The notes beneath the pieces are model-generated. The model did no database searches, was not told the DNA's origin, and saw only the letters and a list, made by a program, of their open reading frames with translations. From Labrys miyagiensis (GTDB taxonomy: Bacteria; Pseudomonadota; Alphaproteobacteria; Rhizobiales; Labraceae): 55,566 nt of DNA. Each line of letters begins with the position of its first letter. Positions within the stretch are counted from its first letter, which is position 1. The translations under genes and the position numbers were made by a program. The stretch is taken from NCBI RefSeq assembly GCF_030160835.1, contig NZ_BSPC01000095.1:1-55566 (forward strand), written 5' to 3'. Of this stretch, positions 45,551-53,721 are shown piece by piece.

Positions 45551-46786
45551 ATGTCTGTCGCCTCCGCTTCCACCGAACCCGTTCCCCATGTCGTCAGAGG
45601 TTCGGCCGCCTATCGCAGGATCAGCTTCGGCCTCTTCCTGGCGGGCTTCGCCACCTTCTCGCTGATCTATTGCGTGCAGCCTTTGCTGCCGCTGCTGGCC
45701 GCGAATTTCGAGATCGGCGCAGCGCAAAGTTCGCTCGCGCTGTCGCTGACGACCGGCCTGCTGGCGCTCGCCATCTTTGCCGCAGCGGCGGTGTCCGAAA
45801 GCCTCGGCCGGCGCGAATTGATGTTTGCCTCGATCGGTCTTGCCAGCCTCCTCAACATTGCCGCCGCCATCACGCCGGCCTGGCATGCCATCCTCGTCAT
45901 CCGGGCGCTGGAAGGCCTGGCGCTCGGCGGGGTGCCGGCGGTTGCCATCGCCTATCTCGCCGAGGAGATCGAGCCGCGCGGTCTCGGCTTCGCCATGGGG
46001 CTCTATATCGCCGGCACGGCCTTTGGCGGCATGGCCGGCCGGGTGATGACGGGCTTCCTCGCGGAATTCTTCTCCTGGCGCTTCGCGCTCGGCGGCATCG
46101 GCGCGATGGGGCTGGTGCTGGCGCTCGGCTTCATCGCGCTTCTGCCGCCGTCGCGCCATTTCACGCCGAAGAAGGGCTTCGACCTCGCCTACCACGCCAG
46201 AGCCTGGGCCTCCCATTTCAGGGACGGCGGGACACGGGCCTTCGCCAAACCGATGCTCTTCGCCATCGCCTTCTGCGCCATGGGCAGCTTCGTGACCATC
46301 TACAACTATGCCGGCTTCCGACTGATGGCGCCGCCCTTCGATCTCGGCCCGACCCAGACTGGGCTGATCTTCACCGTCTATCTCTTCGGCATCGCCTCGT
46401 CCTCGCTCGGCGGGGCGGCAGCGGACCGTTTCGGCCGGGCGCCGATGCTGATCGTCAGCCTGGTGCTGATGGCCGCCGGCGTAGGTCTGACGCTCACGCC
46501 GCACCTTCTGGGCATGATTGCCGGCATCGCCGTGCTCACCGGCGGCTTCTTCGCCGCCCATGCGGTGGCGAGCGGCTGGGTCGGCCGGCTCGGCGGCGCA
46601 AGCAAGGGGCACGCCGCCTCACTCTATATGCTCGCCTATTACCTCGGCTCGAGCGTCGCCGGTTCCACCGGCGGCTGGTTCTGGAGCGAAGGCGCCTGGC
46701 CGGCCGTGGCCGGCTTCACGCTGGTGCTGATCACGCTGGCGATCGGCTGCGCGGCGAGGCTGGGGATGACGAGGGCGAGCGGGTAG
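45551..46786 (+). CDS. MFS transporter (YnfM-like)
   Basis: 411 residues with about 12 transmembrane helices in two halves, the loop between helices 2 and 3 containing SESLGRRELMF, and the second-half copy ADRFGRAPMLI. Inner-membrane secondary transporter of the drug/sugar-efflux type; substrate unknown. It is the first of the genes between the TPR/ispE cluster and ETF-QO and is divergent from the TPR gene. It lies next to a hairpin repeat on its 3' side. Confidence 0.9.
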   Translation: MSVASASTEPVPHVVRGSAAYRRISFGLFLAGFATFSLIYCVQPLLPLLAANFEIGAAQSSLALSLTTGLLALAIFAAAAVSESLGRRELMFASIGLASLLNIAAAITPAWHAILVIRALEGLALGGVPAVAIAYLAEEIEPRGLGFAMGLYIAGTAFGGMAGRVMTGFLAEFFSWRFALGGIGAMGLVLALGFIALLPPSRHFTPKKGFDLAYHARAWASHFRDGGTRAFAKPMLFAIAFCAMGSFVTIYNYAGFRLMAPPFDLGPTQTGLIFTVYLFGIASSSLGGAAADRFGRAPMLIVSLVLMAAGVGLTLTPHLLGMIAGIAVLTGGFFAAHAVASGWVGRLGGASKGHAASLYMLAYYLGSSVAGSTGGWFWSEGAWPAVAGFTLVLITLAIGCAARLGMTRASG

Positions 46787-46791
46787 GACGC

Positions 46792-46931
46792 CCTGGGATC
46801 GCAGGCATCCTTGCCTGGTCTTCCCCTCTCGTAAAGCGCATCGTTTCCAAGAGCAGGCGAGATGCCTGTCTCTTCTTCTCCTGTAAGTCCAACGCTTCCA
46901 AGAGCAGGCAAAGATGCCCTGCGATCCCAGG
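46792..46931. repeat. Inverted repeat element, family D (CTGGGATCGCAGGGCATC)
   Basis: CCTGGGATCGCAGG at one end faces CCTGCGATCCCAGG at the other, each followed inward by GCATC-(C/T)TTGCCTG. The interior holds further partial copies (AGAGCAGGCGAGATGCCTG and AGAGCAGGCAAAGATGCC). A related unit lies at 53683-53721 and a degenerate one near 5757-5782. Confidence 0.7.
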
Positions 46932-46937
46932 AATACC

Positions 46938-47813
46938 TCACCCCTTCACCGCAGCCGCAATGGTCTGCGCATAAGGCGTCGTCGGCCGGCCGGTCAGCTT
47001 GCTCAGTTGCCCGCTGTCATCGAACAGCGCGCCCTTGGCGGCGCCGGCATCGGAATCCGCCAGCAGGCCGGCAAAGCCTTCCGGCAGGCCGGCGCCGACA
47101 AGCGCCGCCTTGAATTCCGGCTCGCTGAGATTCTTGTAGACCACCGGCTTGCCGGACACCTTGGCGATCTCGGCGGCGAATTCGGCGAGCGTGAAGCCGT
47201 TGTCCCCGGCCAGCTCGTAGATGCGTCCGCCTTGGTCCTCGTCCGAGGTCAGCACGGCGGCAGCGGCGCGGGCATAGTCGGCGCGGGCGGCGGTCGAAAT
47301 GCGGCCATCGCCAGCGGCGCCGAGGAAGGCGCCATGGGCGAGGGCAGGGGCAATGGAGGCGGCGTAGTTCTCGGTGTACCAGCCATTGCGCAGCAGCGCG
47401 AAGGGCACGCCCGATTCCCGCAAGGCGGCCTCGGTCTGCTTGTGCTCATCGCCGAGGCCGAGCGGCGTGGTGTCGGCATGCAGGATGCTGGTATAGGCGA
47501 TCAGCTTGACGCCGGCCTGCTTCGCCGCCGCGATGGCATTGCTATGCTGGCTGAGACGGTGGCCGACGGCGTTGGAGGAGATCAGCAGCAGTCTGTCGAT
47601 ACCGATGAAGGCGACGGCGAGGCCGGCCGGATCGGCATAGTCGACCTTGCGCACCTCGACGCCCTTGGCCGCGAAAGCCTTGGCGGCATCGCCGTCGGGA
47701 TTGCGCACGCCGGCGACGATCTGCGAGGCAGGCAGGCTTTCGAGCAGACCATCGACGACGAGGCGGCCGAGCTGGCCGCTGGCTGCGGCGACGAGAATAC
47801 GAGGGTGGGTCAT
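46938..47813 (-). CDS. qorB: NmrA-like NAD(P)H:quinone oxidoreductase
   Basis: 291-residue atypical SDR. Dinucleotide-binding motif AAASGQLGRLVVDGLLES, then VRKVDYADPAGL, LLLISSNAVGHRLSQHSNAI and LRNGWYTENY, all as in QorB/YtfG. Reduces quinones with NADPH, protecting against redox cycling. In E. coli the HxlR-type regulator ytfH is the divergent neighbour; here no such regulator is present. Single gene flanked by repeats. Confidence 0.9.
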   Translation of the reverse strand: MTHPRILVAAASGQLGRLVVDGLLESLPASQIVAGVRNPDGDAAKAFAAKGVEVRKVDYADPAGLAVAFIGIDRLLLISSNAVGHRLSQHSNAIAAAKQAGVKLIAYTSILHADTTPLGLGDEHKQTEAALRESGVPFALLRNGWYTENYAASIAPALAHGAFLGAAGDGRISTAARADYARAAAAVLTSDEDQGGRIYELAGDNGFTLAEFAAEIAKVSGKPVVYKNLSEPEFKAALVGAGLPEGFAGLLADSDAGAAKGALFDDSGQLSKLTGRPTTPYAQTIAAAVKG

Positions 47814-48120
47814 GCAAAGCTCCCTTTGGGGGTCTGATTTCGGGAGTTGGTATATATTTGAAACCTGACGGCAGCGTAAGAAGGCAGGTTGAGGGAAGGT
47901 GGTTACTTCAATGTGCCTAGGACATTATCGGGAACGGCGCCGTTAATCTGAGGCGGCCCGATTTATGCAGGTGGGCGAGATGGGGCTGCTCAGAATGAGG
48001 CGTGACGGTTGCGACCCCTCTCCCCGTAGACGGGGCGAGGGACTTTGATGACGCGCCTCATCCTCTCTTGCCTCATCTCGCCCAATCGGCGAGTTTGCTC
48101 CCACTCGCACGCAGGCCCTT
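47814..48120. other. Intergenic region between qorB and lactonase genes
   Basis: 307 bases. Repeat family A covers 47973-48090. The AT-rich part near 47845-47865 (GGTATATATTTGAAACC) is the likely qorB promoter. No gene was recognised. Confidence 0.5.
47973..48090. repeat. Dispersed repeat family A, copy with both outer arms
   Basis: Starts GGGCGAGATGGGGC, holds GACGGTTGCGACCCCTCTCC and CCGTAGACGGGGCGAGGG, and ends GCCTCATCTCGCCC, so the ends are inverted. A shorter version than the 37631 pair, lacking the GATAGAGGTGAGGGGC block. Confidence 0.7.
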
Positions 48121-48960
48121 TTACGACGCCTTGAGGATGCGGAAGCCCTCGATCTCCTTGACGATCGGCAGGTGTTTCCAGCGCTCGCCGTCGTGCAGGA
48201 CGATCAGGCGGCTGAGATCACCCTCGATCTCCTTGTTGATGCGGTCCATGGTCTTGAGCTGGTCCCAGACGCTGCCGATGCCGTTGCCGAGGGGCACGTA
48301 GACGCCGTTGTGATTGTGGCCGCAGAGATTGCGCCTGGAGTAGACGCAATCGCCCGAGACCAGGCGCTTGCCCTTTTCCGTGTCGATGACGATGAACTGC
48401 TGCCCGAGCGTGTGGCCCTCGCCGAGCCGGACATGGATGCCGGGGATGAGGTTGTCGACGTCGCCGTCGACCAGGTTGAGCCGATGCTCGACGGAAGCAT
48501 CGAAGGCGCTGCGCAGGTCGTCGGGATTGATGATGTCGGTCAGGAAGCCGAATTGCGGCGGCAGGGCCATTGCCTCGATCCAGCTCAGGATCTCGCGCTT
48601 CTGGATGTGGAGCCGCGCCTTCGGGAACTTGCCGATCGAGCCCATATGGTCGAAATGCGCGTGGCTGAGCACGATGTCGGTGACGTCGTCGGGCGTCACG
48701 CCCATCTCCTCCAGCATGCGCAAGGGTGAGATCCAGTAGGGCACGCCGAACTTGATGCTCATCTGCTCGCCGCTGCCTTCGCGCATGAAGCCGCTGTCGA
48801 CAAGCACGGCCCTGTCGCCATTCTTCGCCAGGACGAAGGAGAAGGGCACGTCGATCACGCCTTCGGCGAAGGTGCCGAACACGAGGCTCGCCAACGGCTG
48901 GTCCTTCGAGCGGGCATATTCGATGATGTGGACGTCCCAAAGTGCCTTGGCGTTGGACAT
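48121..48960 (-). CDS. Metallo-beta-lactamase fold lactonase (N-acyl homoserine lactonase family)
   Basis: 279 residues. Zinc motif HxHxDH at residues 100-105 (SHAHFDHMG), next His183 in GEGHTLGQQ, bridging Asp204 in VSGDCVY, and a late His in IVLHDGERW. Cytoplasmic by lack of signal. Relatives open lactones, acyl-homoserine lactones being the best known. It starts 9 bases after the permease gene, at the end of a sugar-uptake operon. A sugar- or butyro-lactone may therefore be its real substrate; quorum-quenching remains possible. No other quorum-sensing gene is in the window. Confidence 0.88.
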   Translation of the reverse strand: MSNAKALWDVHIIEYARSKDQPLASLVFGTFAEGVIDVPFSFVLAKNGDRAVLVDSGFMREGSGEQMSIKFGVPYWISPLRMLEEMGVTPDDVTDIVLSHAHFDHMGSIGKFPKARLHIQKREILSWIEAMALPPQFGFLTDIINPDDLRSAFDASVEHRLNLVDGDVDNLIPGIHVRLGEGHTLGQQFIVIDTEKGKRLVSGDCVYSRRNLCGHNHNGVYVPLGNGIGSVWDQLKTMDRINKEIEGDLSRLIVLHDGERWKHLPIVKEIEGFRILKAS

Positions 48961-48969
48961 GTCGGATCC

Positions 48970-49965
48970 CTAGTTTTCGGCGATGAAGCGCCCCAGGCTC
49001 GAGAGCCCGACGGCGATGATGAGGATGGCGCCCTGCAGCACATATTGCGAATAGGTGGGGGCGCCGAAGATGTTGAGGCCGTTGAAGCCGAAGGCGATGA
49101 TCAGCGCTCCGACCAGCGTGCCGAGAACGTGGAACTCGCCGTCGCGCAGGGTCGCCGAGCCCAGGAAGACGGCGGCAAAGGCGGTCATCAGATAGCTGTC
49201 CGCCGCGCTCGTCGTGCCGCTGCCGAGGCGCGAGGCGAGCAGGATGCCCGTCAGCGCCGAGCAGACACCCGAGACGATGAAGCCGAGGATCTTGATGCGA
49301 TCGACATTGATGCCGGCCAGGCGCGCCGCTGCCGGATTGCCGCCGACAGCCTGGATCTCCTGGCCGAGCGAGGTGCGTTCCACCAGCAGCCAGAGGCCGC
49401 CCAGCACCACCGCCATGATGATGATATTGTTGGGAATGCCGAACAACCAACGGCCCAGCGAGATCTGCAGAAAGGCCTCGGGTACGCCGGCGACGATCGG
49501 CACGCCGGCCGAATAGGCGAAGGCGAGGCCGGTGAGGATGGTGCCGACGCCCAGCGTGGCGATCACTGAATTCACCCTGATCTTGGTGACGATCAGGCCG
49601 TTGATCCAGCCGATCAGCGCTCCGATGGCGAGGACGATGATAACAGCCACCGGGATCGGGAGCTTGTTGCTGACGATGAGGCCGGTGACCAGGATACCGT
49701 GAAGGCTGGCCGCAAAGCCGATGGAGAGGTCGAGTTCGCCGACGATGACGGCGAGCGTCAGGCCGGCGGCGATGATCATCGTCAGCGAGGCCTGGTTCAA
49801 GACATTGGTGAAGTTATTGACGGTCGGAAAGGCCCGCGGCGACAGCACCGAGAAGGCCAGGATCATGGCCAGCAGCCCGATGATGGTGGCGTAGCGGGAG
49901 AACAGTCCGAGATATTCCTTGCCGCGCGTGCCTGAACCACGGCCGGCCGTGCTGACCTGAGACAT
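48970..49965 (-). CDS. ABC transporter permease, ribose/RbsC-like
   Basis: 331 residues with about ten hydrophobic helices and the BPD_transp_2 family motif GELDLSIGF near residue 80 and GGNPAAARLAGINVDRIKILGF about two thirds along. Forms the membrane channel of a CUT2 sugar importer. The ATG at 49965 (GGGAGG upstream) is one base from the ATPase stop; longer open sequence upstream overlaps the ATPase frame and is not used. Third gene of the leftward operon. Confidence 0.93.
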   Translation of the reverse strand: MSQVSTAGRGSGTRGKEYLGLFSRYATIIGLLAMILAFSVLSPRAFPTVNNFTNVLNQASLTMIIAAGLTLAVIVGELDLSIGFAASLHGILVTGLIVSNKLPIPVAVIIVLAIGALIGWINGLIVTKIRVNSVIATLGVGTILTGLAFAYSAGVPIVAGVPEAFLQISLGRWLFGIPNNIIIMAVVLGGLWLLVERTSLGQEIQAVGGNPAAARLAGINVDRIKILGFIVSGVCSALTGILLASRLGSGTTSAADSYLMTAFAAVFLGSATLRDGEFHVLGTLVGALIIAFGFNGLNIFGAPTYSQYVLQGAILIIAVGLSSLGRFIAEN

Positions 49966-49966
49966 G

Positions 49967-51526
49967 TCAAGACCTCCCTGCCGCCGGCGCTTCGGCATAG
50001 CTCGCCTCGATGATGGTGTTGCGCGACAGGGCCTCACCCCTCAGTTCGCGCACGATCCGGCCCTCGGCCATGACCAGCACACGATCGCACAGATCCGGCA
50101 ACTCGTCCGGCTCCGACGAGATCACCAGCACCGCCATGCCCCTGGCGGCGAGGTCGCGGATCAGCCGGTGGATCTCTCCGCGCGCGCCGATATCGACCCC
50201 CCGCGTCGGCTCGTCGAGGATCAGGACCTGGGGCCGGCTGAACAGCCAGCACCCAATCACCACCTTCTGCTGGTTGCCGCCGCTGAGGCGCCCGACGGGG
50301 GTGTCGATGCTGGCCGTCTTGATGGCGAGGTCACGCACCGTCTGCAGCGACAGGGCGTTGCGGCGGCGGCCGTCGATCAGGGGAAAGGCGGGGCTGCGGA
50401 TGATGCGCGCCAGATTGGAGATCTGCAGATTGAATGCGACGCTCTTGGTCAGCACCAGGCCTTCCGCCCGGCGCTCCTCCGGCACCAGGCCGAGGCCTGC
50501 CTTCACCGCGTGATGCGGACTTGCGGGGGCATAGGCCCGGCCGTCGAGCGTCATGGAGCCGGACAGCAGCCTGTCCGCGCCGAAGATCAGCCGCGCCAGC
50601 TCGCTGCGCCCAGCCCCGACCAGGCCGCCGATGCCGAGCACTTCGCCGCAGTGAAGCTCGAAGCTGACGCCCTTCACCCTGGGCAGGCGTGTCAGGCCAT
50701 CCACCTTGAGCATGACGTCGTTGCGCGCGGCTGCCTCTCCCGTCTTGGCGAGGTGTTCGACATGGCCGCCGACGATGGCTTCGACCAAGGCGGCGCGAGT
50801 GAGGTCGGGCTTCTCGATGCGAGCCACCGAGCGCCCGTCCCGAAAAACGCTCACGCTGGCGCACAGGCGCAGCACCTCATCGAGGCGATGGGAGACATAG
50901 AGCACCGCGACGCCCGTTTTCGACAGATCCTCGATGATGGCAAACAGCTTCTCGGCCTCGCTGGCCGAGAGGGAGGCCGTTGGCTCGTCCATCACGATGA
51001 GGCGCGCCTTCTGGATCAGGGCCCGGCAGATATTGATCAGCCAGTTCTCGGCGGTGGACAGGCCCTTGACGCTGGCGAAGAGCGGCGCGGTGATGCCGAC
51101 GCGCTTGGCGATCGGCTCGACATCGCGGGCGATGGCGCGCCAGTCGATCATGCCGAGCCGTGTCTTCTTCGGGAGGCCAAGCATGATGTTCTGCAGCACG
51201 GTCATGCCGGGGATGAAGGCGAGTTCCTGATGGATGAAGTTCATGCCGAGCTGCGTGGCGCGGTGGGGCGTGGCGATGGTGATCGGCTGGCCCTCGATGA
51301 GGATCTGGCCGTGGTTCGGCTGCACCAGTCCGGCGATGATCTTGATCAGGGTCGACTTGCCCGCGCCATTGGCGCCGACGAGGCCGTGGACCTCGCCGGC
51401 CTTGAGGACGATGGACGCGTCCCTGAGAGCGTGGACACCGCCATAGGACTTGGCGACGTTCCGGGCGGCCAGAAGGGGGGGCGGCGAAGACGCCTCCCCT
51501 GCCGGCAGGATGGTATCGACGGACAT
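49967..51526 (-). CDS. ABC sugar transporter ATPase, RbsA/MglA-like
   Basis: 519 residues with two nucleotide-binding halves. The first half has Walker A GANGAGKSTLIK and a degenerate signature (LSTAENWL). The second half has GLVGAGRSELARLIFGA, the signature LSGGNQQKVV and Walker B LILDEPTRGVDIGA. This asymmetric pattern is normal for CUT2 importers. Its ribosome site lies in the gap after the binding-protein stop (17 bases). Confidence 0.94.
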   Translation of the reverse strand: MSVDTILPAGEASSPPPLLAARNVAKSYGGVHALRDASIVLKAGEVHGLVGANGAGKSTLIKIIAGLVQPNHGQILIEGQPITIATPHRATQLGMNFIHQELAFIPGMTVLQNIMLGLPKKTRLGMIDWRAIARDVEPIAKRVGITAPLFASVKGLSTAENWLINICRALIQKARLIVMDEPTASLSASEAEKLFAIIEDLSKTGVAVLYVSHRLDEVLRLCASVSVFRDGRSVARIEKPDLTRAALVEAIVGGHVEHLAKTGEAAARNDVMLKVDGLTRLPRVKGVSFELHCGEVLGIGGLVGAGRSELARLIFGADRLLSGSMTLDGRAYAPASPHHAVKAGLGLVPEERRAEGLVLTKSVAFNLQISNLARIIRSPAFPLIDGRRRNALSLQTVRDLAIKTASIDTPVGRLSGGNQQKVVIGCWLFSRPQVLILDEPTRGVDIGARGEIHRLIRDLAARGMAVLVISSEPDELPDLCDRVLVMAEGRIVRELRGEALSRNTIIEASYAEAPAAGRS

Positions 51527-51543
51527 CGAGAGCGGCCTGTCGC

Positions 51544-52482
51544 CTATTTGCCGGTGGCGTCCGGATGGTCCTTGATGAACTGGGCGACCGTGTCCTGGGT
51601 GACGAGCACGGCAGGCACTTCCGCGGCCTTCGGAGTCCAGCCGGCACCGGCTGCCTTGATGTCCTTGAGGAGCTTCACCATCTGGTAGCCTTCCGTATAG
51701 CTGTCCTCCCAGGCGGTCGCGCTCATGTGGCCGTTCTGGATGTTCTCGATGGCCTGGGCATTGCCGTTGACGCCATAGACCTTGACGTCGTCGCGGCCCT
51801 GCTGGCGCAGCGCGCCGATGGCGCCGATCGCCGGATCGTCCCAGCAGCCCCAGATGGCGAGCTTGTCGCCCGAGGGATGGGAGGCGAGCCAGGCATTGGC
51901 ATATTGGGCGCCGTCCTCGAAATAGCCGGGGATGCGCACCTCGTTCTTGGTGATGGCGACACCCGGGCTGTTGGCCATGATCTGGTCCATCAGCACCTCG
52001 CGGTTCCGGCAGACTTCACCCGTGTGGTAGGTGAGCGCCAGCAGGTCGCCCTTGCCGGCGAGGTCCTTGGCCATGAGGTCGAGCACCGGCTTGGCGATCT
52101 CGGCGCCGGAACCGTTGGTGGCCGCAACCGTGCCGCCGAGGCCGCCGCCCCAGGTCACCACCGGAATGTTGGAACTCTTGGCGGCGGCGAGGCCGGCGCC
52201 GATGGAGGAATAGGGGAAGACCATGTCGATGATGGCGCCGGCGCCGCGCTCGGCAAAGTTCTGGATCCCCGAATTGGCCTGGTCGGCGCTGCCGGCGGCA
52301 TCGATCACCGAAACCGTCCAGCCATCTTCCTTCGCCGCGGCGGTGGCGCCCAAGATATAGCGGGCATTGTTGGCTTCGGTCGCCGAGATCGAGACGATGC
52401 CGAGCAGCTTGTCGTCAGCCCTGGCCTGGCCGGCGGCCAGCGCGAGGCCCGCCACCAGGAGGCCCATGGTCCACTTAGTCAT
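51544..52482 (-). CDS. Sugar ABC transporter substrate-binding protein (RbsB/CUT2 family)
   Basis: 312 residues. Signal peptide (MGLLVAGLALAAGQARA) and a type I periplasmic binding fold: KLLGIVSISATEANNARYILGA, AAGSADQANSGIQNF, IWGCWDDPAIGAIGAL and VYGVNGNAQAIENIQNG. First gene of the operon. The ATG at 52482 has GGGAGTGAAGGG directly upstream. Ligand not identified; the lactonase gene hints at a sugar or lactone. An operator lies about 55 bases upstream. Confidence 0.92.
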   Translation of the reverse strand: MTKWTMGLLVAGLALAAGQARADDKLLGIVSISATEANNARYILGATAAAKEDGWTVSVIDAAGSADQANSGIQNFAERGAGAIIDMVFPYSSIGAGLAAAKSSNIPVVTWGGGLGGTVAATNGSGAEIAKPVLDLMAKDLAGKGDLLALTYHTGEVCRNREVLMDQIMANSPGVAITKNEVRIPGYFEDGAQYANAWLASHPSGDKLAIWGCWDDPAIGAIGALRQQGRDDVKVYGVNGNAQAIENIQNGHMSATAWEDSYTEGYQMVKLLKDIKAAGAGWTPKAAEVPAVLVTQDTVAQFIKDHPDATGK

Positions 52483-52536
52483 CCCTTCACTCCCTTGCCG
52501 ATTGCGTCTGTTGCGCATTTATCCAGCGAAAGATAT

Positions 52537-52552
52537 CTAACCGTTTCGCTAG
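52537..52552 (-). promoter_or_regulatory. LacI-type operator 1 (CTAGCGAAACGGTTAG)
   Basis: Read on the minus strand the 16-mer is CTAGCGAAACGGTTAG, an imperfect dyad (CTA ... TAG ends). It shares 13 of 16 bases with operator 2. It lies between the divergent starts, nearer the operon, where it can block the binding-protein promoter. Confidence 0.7.
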
Positions 52553-52638
52553 ATTTGACGATGAGGGCTTCATAGGCAAGAAAAATCTGCTGATAGTGGC
52601 GTAATTATTCTGGACACGCGGCAGTGTGTCGCTCATTT

Positions 52639-52654
52639 TCAGCGAAACGATTAG
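52639..52654 (+). promoter_or_regulatory. LacI-type operator 2 (TCAGCGAAACGATTAG)
   Basis: Plus-strand 16-mer matching operator 1 in the core AGCGAAACG(A/G)TTAG, 12 bases before the regulator's GTG start. Likely for autoregulation or a DNA loop with operator 1, whose centre is about 102 bases away. Confidence 0.7.
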
Positions 52655-52665
52655 TTGGGTGTTCG

Positions 52666-53679
52666 GTGGCAACCATCAAAGACGTCGCGCTGGCGGCTGG
52701 CGTATCGACCGCGACCGTGTCGGCCGTCATCAATGACAGTACCTATGTCAGCCCGGAGTTGCGGGCGCGGGTGCAATCGGCCATCGCCAAGCTCAACTAT
52801 ACGCCCATGCTGGCCGCCCGGAACCTCAAGCGCGGGCGCAGCCAGTTGATCGGGCTTGTCGTCGCCGATCTCGCCAACCCCTTCTTTTCCCGCATCGTCT
52901 GCGCCGCCGAGGCCGAGGTCGCGGCCTGGGGCTATTCGCTGGTGGTGTTCAACTCCGACGAGAAGCCTGACAATGAAAGGCGCATCCTGGCGCGTATCCG
53001 CACCTTGTCCTGCGACGGTGTCGTCCTGGTCCCGGTGGGGGAGACGCTGCCCTATGAGCGCGATTTCGAGGGCAACCCGATGCCGATGGTGCTGTTCGGG
53101 CGCGTCATCGACGGTTCCCAGTTCGACACCGTGTCGATCGACAATGTCTCGGCCTCACGGCAGGTCACCAATTACCTGCTCGACCTCGGCCACAAGCGCA
53201 TCGGCACGATCACCGGGCTGATGCATCTGTCCACCGGGCGCGGCCGCCTCGAGGGCATGCTGAAGGCGATGGAGGAGCGCGGCCTCGCTCCGCAGCCCGG
53301 TCACATCCGGGCAGGGGCCTTCCGCGAGGACGTCGCCTATTCCGCCGCCCGCGAGATCCTGGAGCGGCCCGACCGTCCCAGCGCGCTCTATGTCGCCAAT
53401 GGCGTGATGGCACTCGGCGTCATGCGGGCCGTGGCCGATCTCGGCCTCAAATGCCCAGAGGACATCTCGATCGCTTCGACCGACACCATTCCCGGCATCG
53501 GCGGGCTGCGCCCGCGCCTGACGCGCACAGAGCACCCGATCACCGACATGACCAACCAGGCTCTGCGCCTGCTCATCGACCGCATCAGCCGGGGCAATGA
53601 CAGCGAACCGCGCAATGTGGTGTTCCAGCCGGCCATGGTGCTGGGGGAGAGTTGCGCGCCGGTCGTGGTCCGGGAGTGA
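52666..53679 (+). CDS. LacI family transcriptional regulator
   Basis: 337 residues. The N-terminal helix-turn-helix (ATIKDVALAAGVSTATVSAVIND) begins right at the GTG at 52666, and the hinge (AARNLKRGRSQLIGLVV) and periplasmic-binding-like effector domain follow. The longer open frame starting at 52624 was rejected: homologues begin at this point and operator 2 falls within the extra part. Represses, by context, the divergent sugar operon, with an imported sugar or derived lactone as inducer. Confidence 0.92.
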   Translation: MATIKDVALAAGVSTATVSAVINDSTYVSPELRARVQSAIAKLNYTPMLAARNLKRGRSQLIGLVVADLANPFFSRIVCAAEAEVAAWGYSLVVFNSDEKPDNERRILARIRTLSCDGVVLVPVGETLPYERDFEGNPMPMVLFGRVIDGSQFDTVSIDNVSASRQVTNYLLDLGHKRIGTITGLMHLSTGRGRLEGMLKAMEERGLAPQPGHIRAGAFREDVAYSAAREILERPDRPSALYVANGVMALGVMRAVADLGLKCPEDISIASTDTIPGIGGLRPRLTRTEHPITDMTNQALRLLIDRISRGNDSEPRNVVFQPAMVLGESCAPVVVRE

Positions 53680-53682
53680 GGG

Positions 53683-53721
53683 GCAGGCCCTGCGATCCCA
53701 GGGAAGACTCCGCGCTCCCAG
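53683..53721. repeat. Family-D repeat unit between lacI and ETF-QO
   Basis: GCCCTGCGATCCCAGGGAAG then ACTCCGCGCTCCCAGC. Shares CCCTGCGATCCCAGG with 46792-46931. It fills the gap between two convergent stops. Confidence 0.6.

Noticed and set aside
37631-48090. Repeated short blocks as a possible CRISPR array
   Set aside because: Copies are few, scattered and inverted, with no regular spacers and no cas genes.
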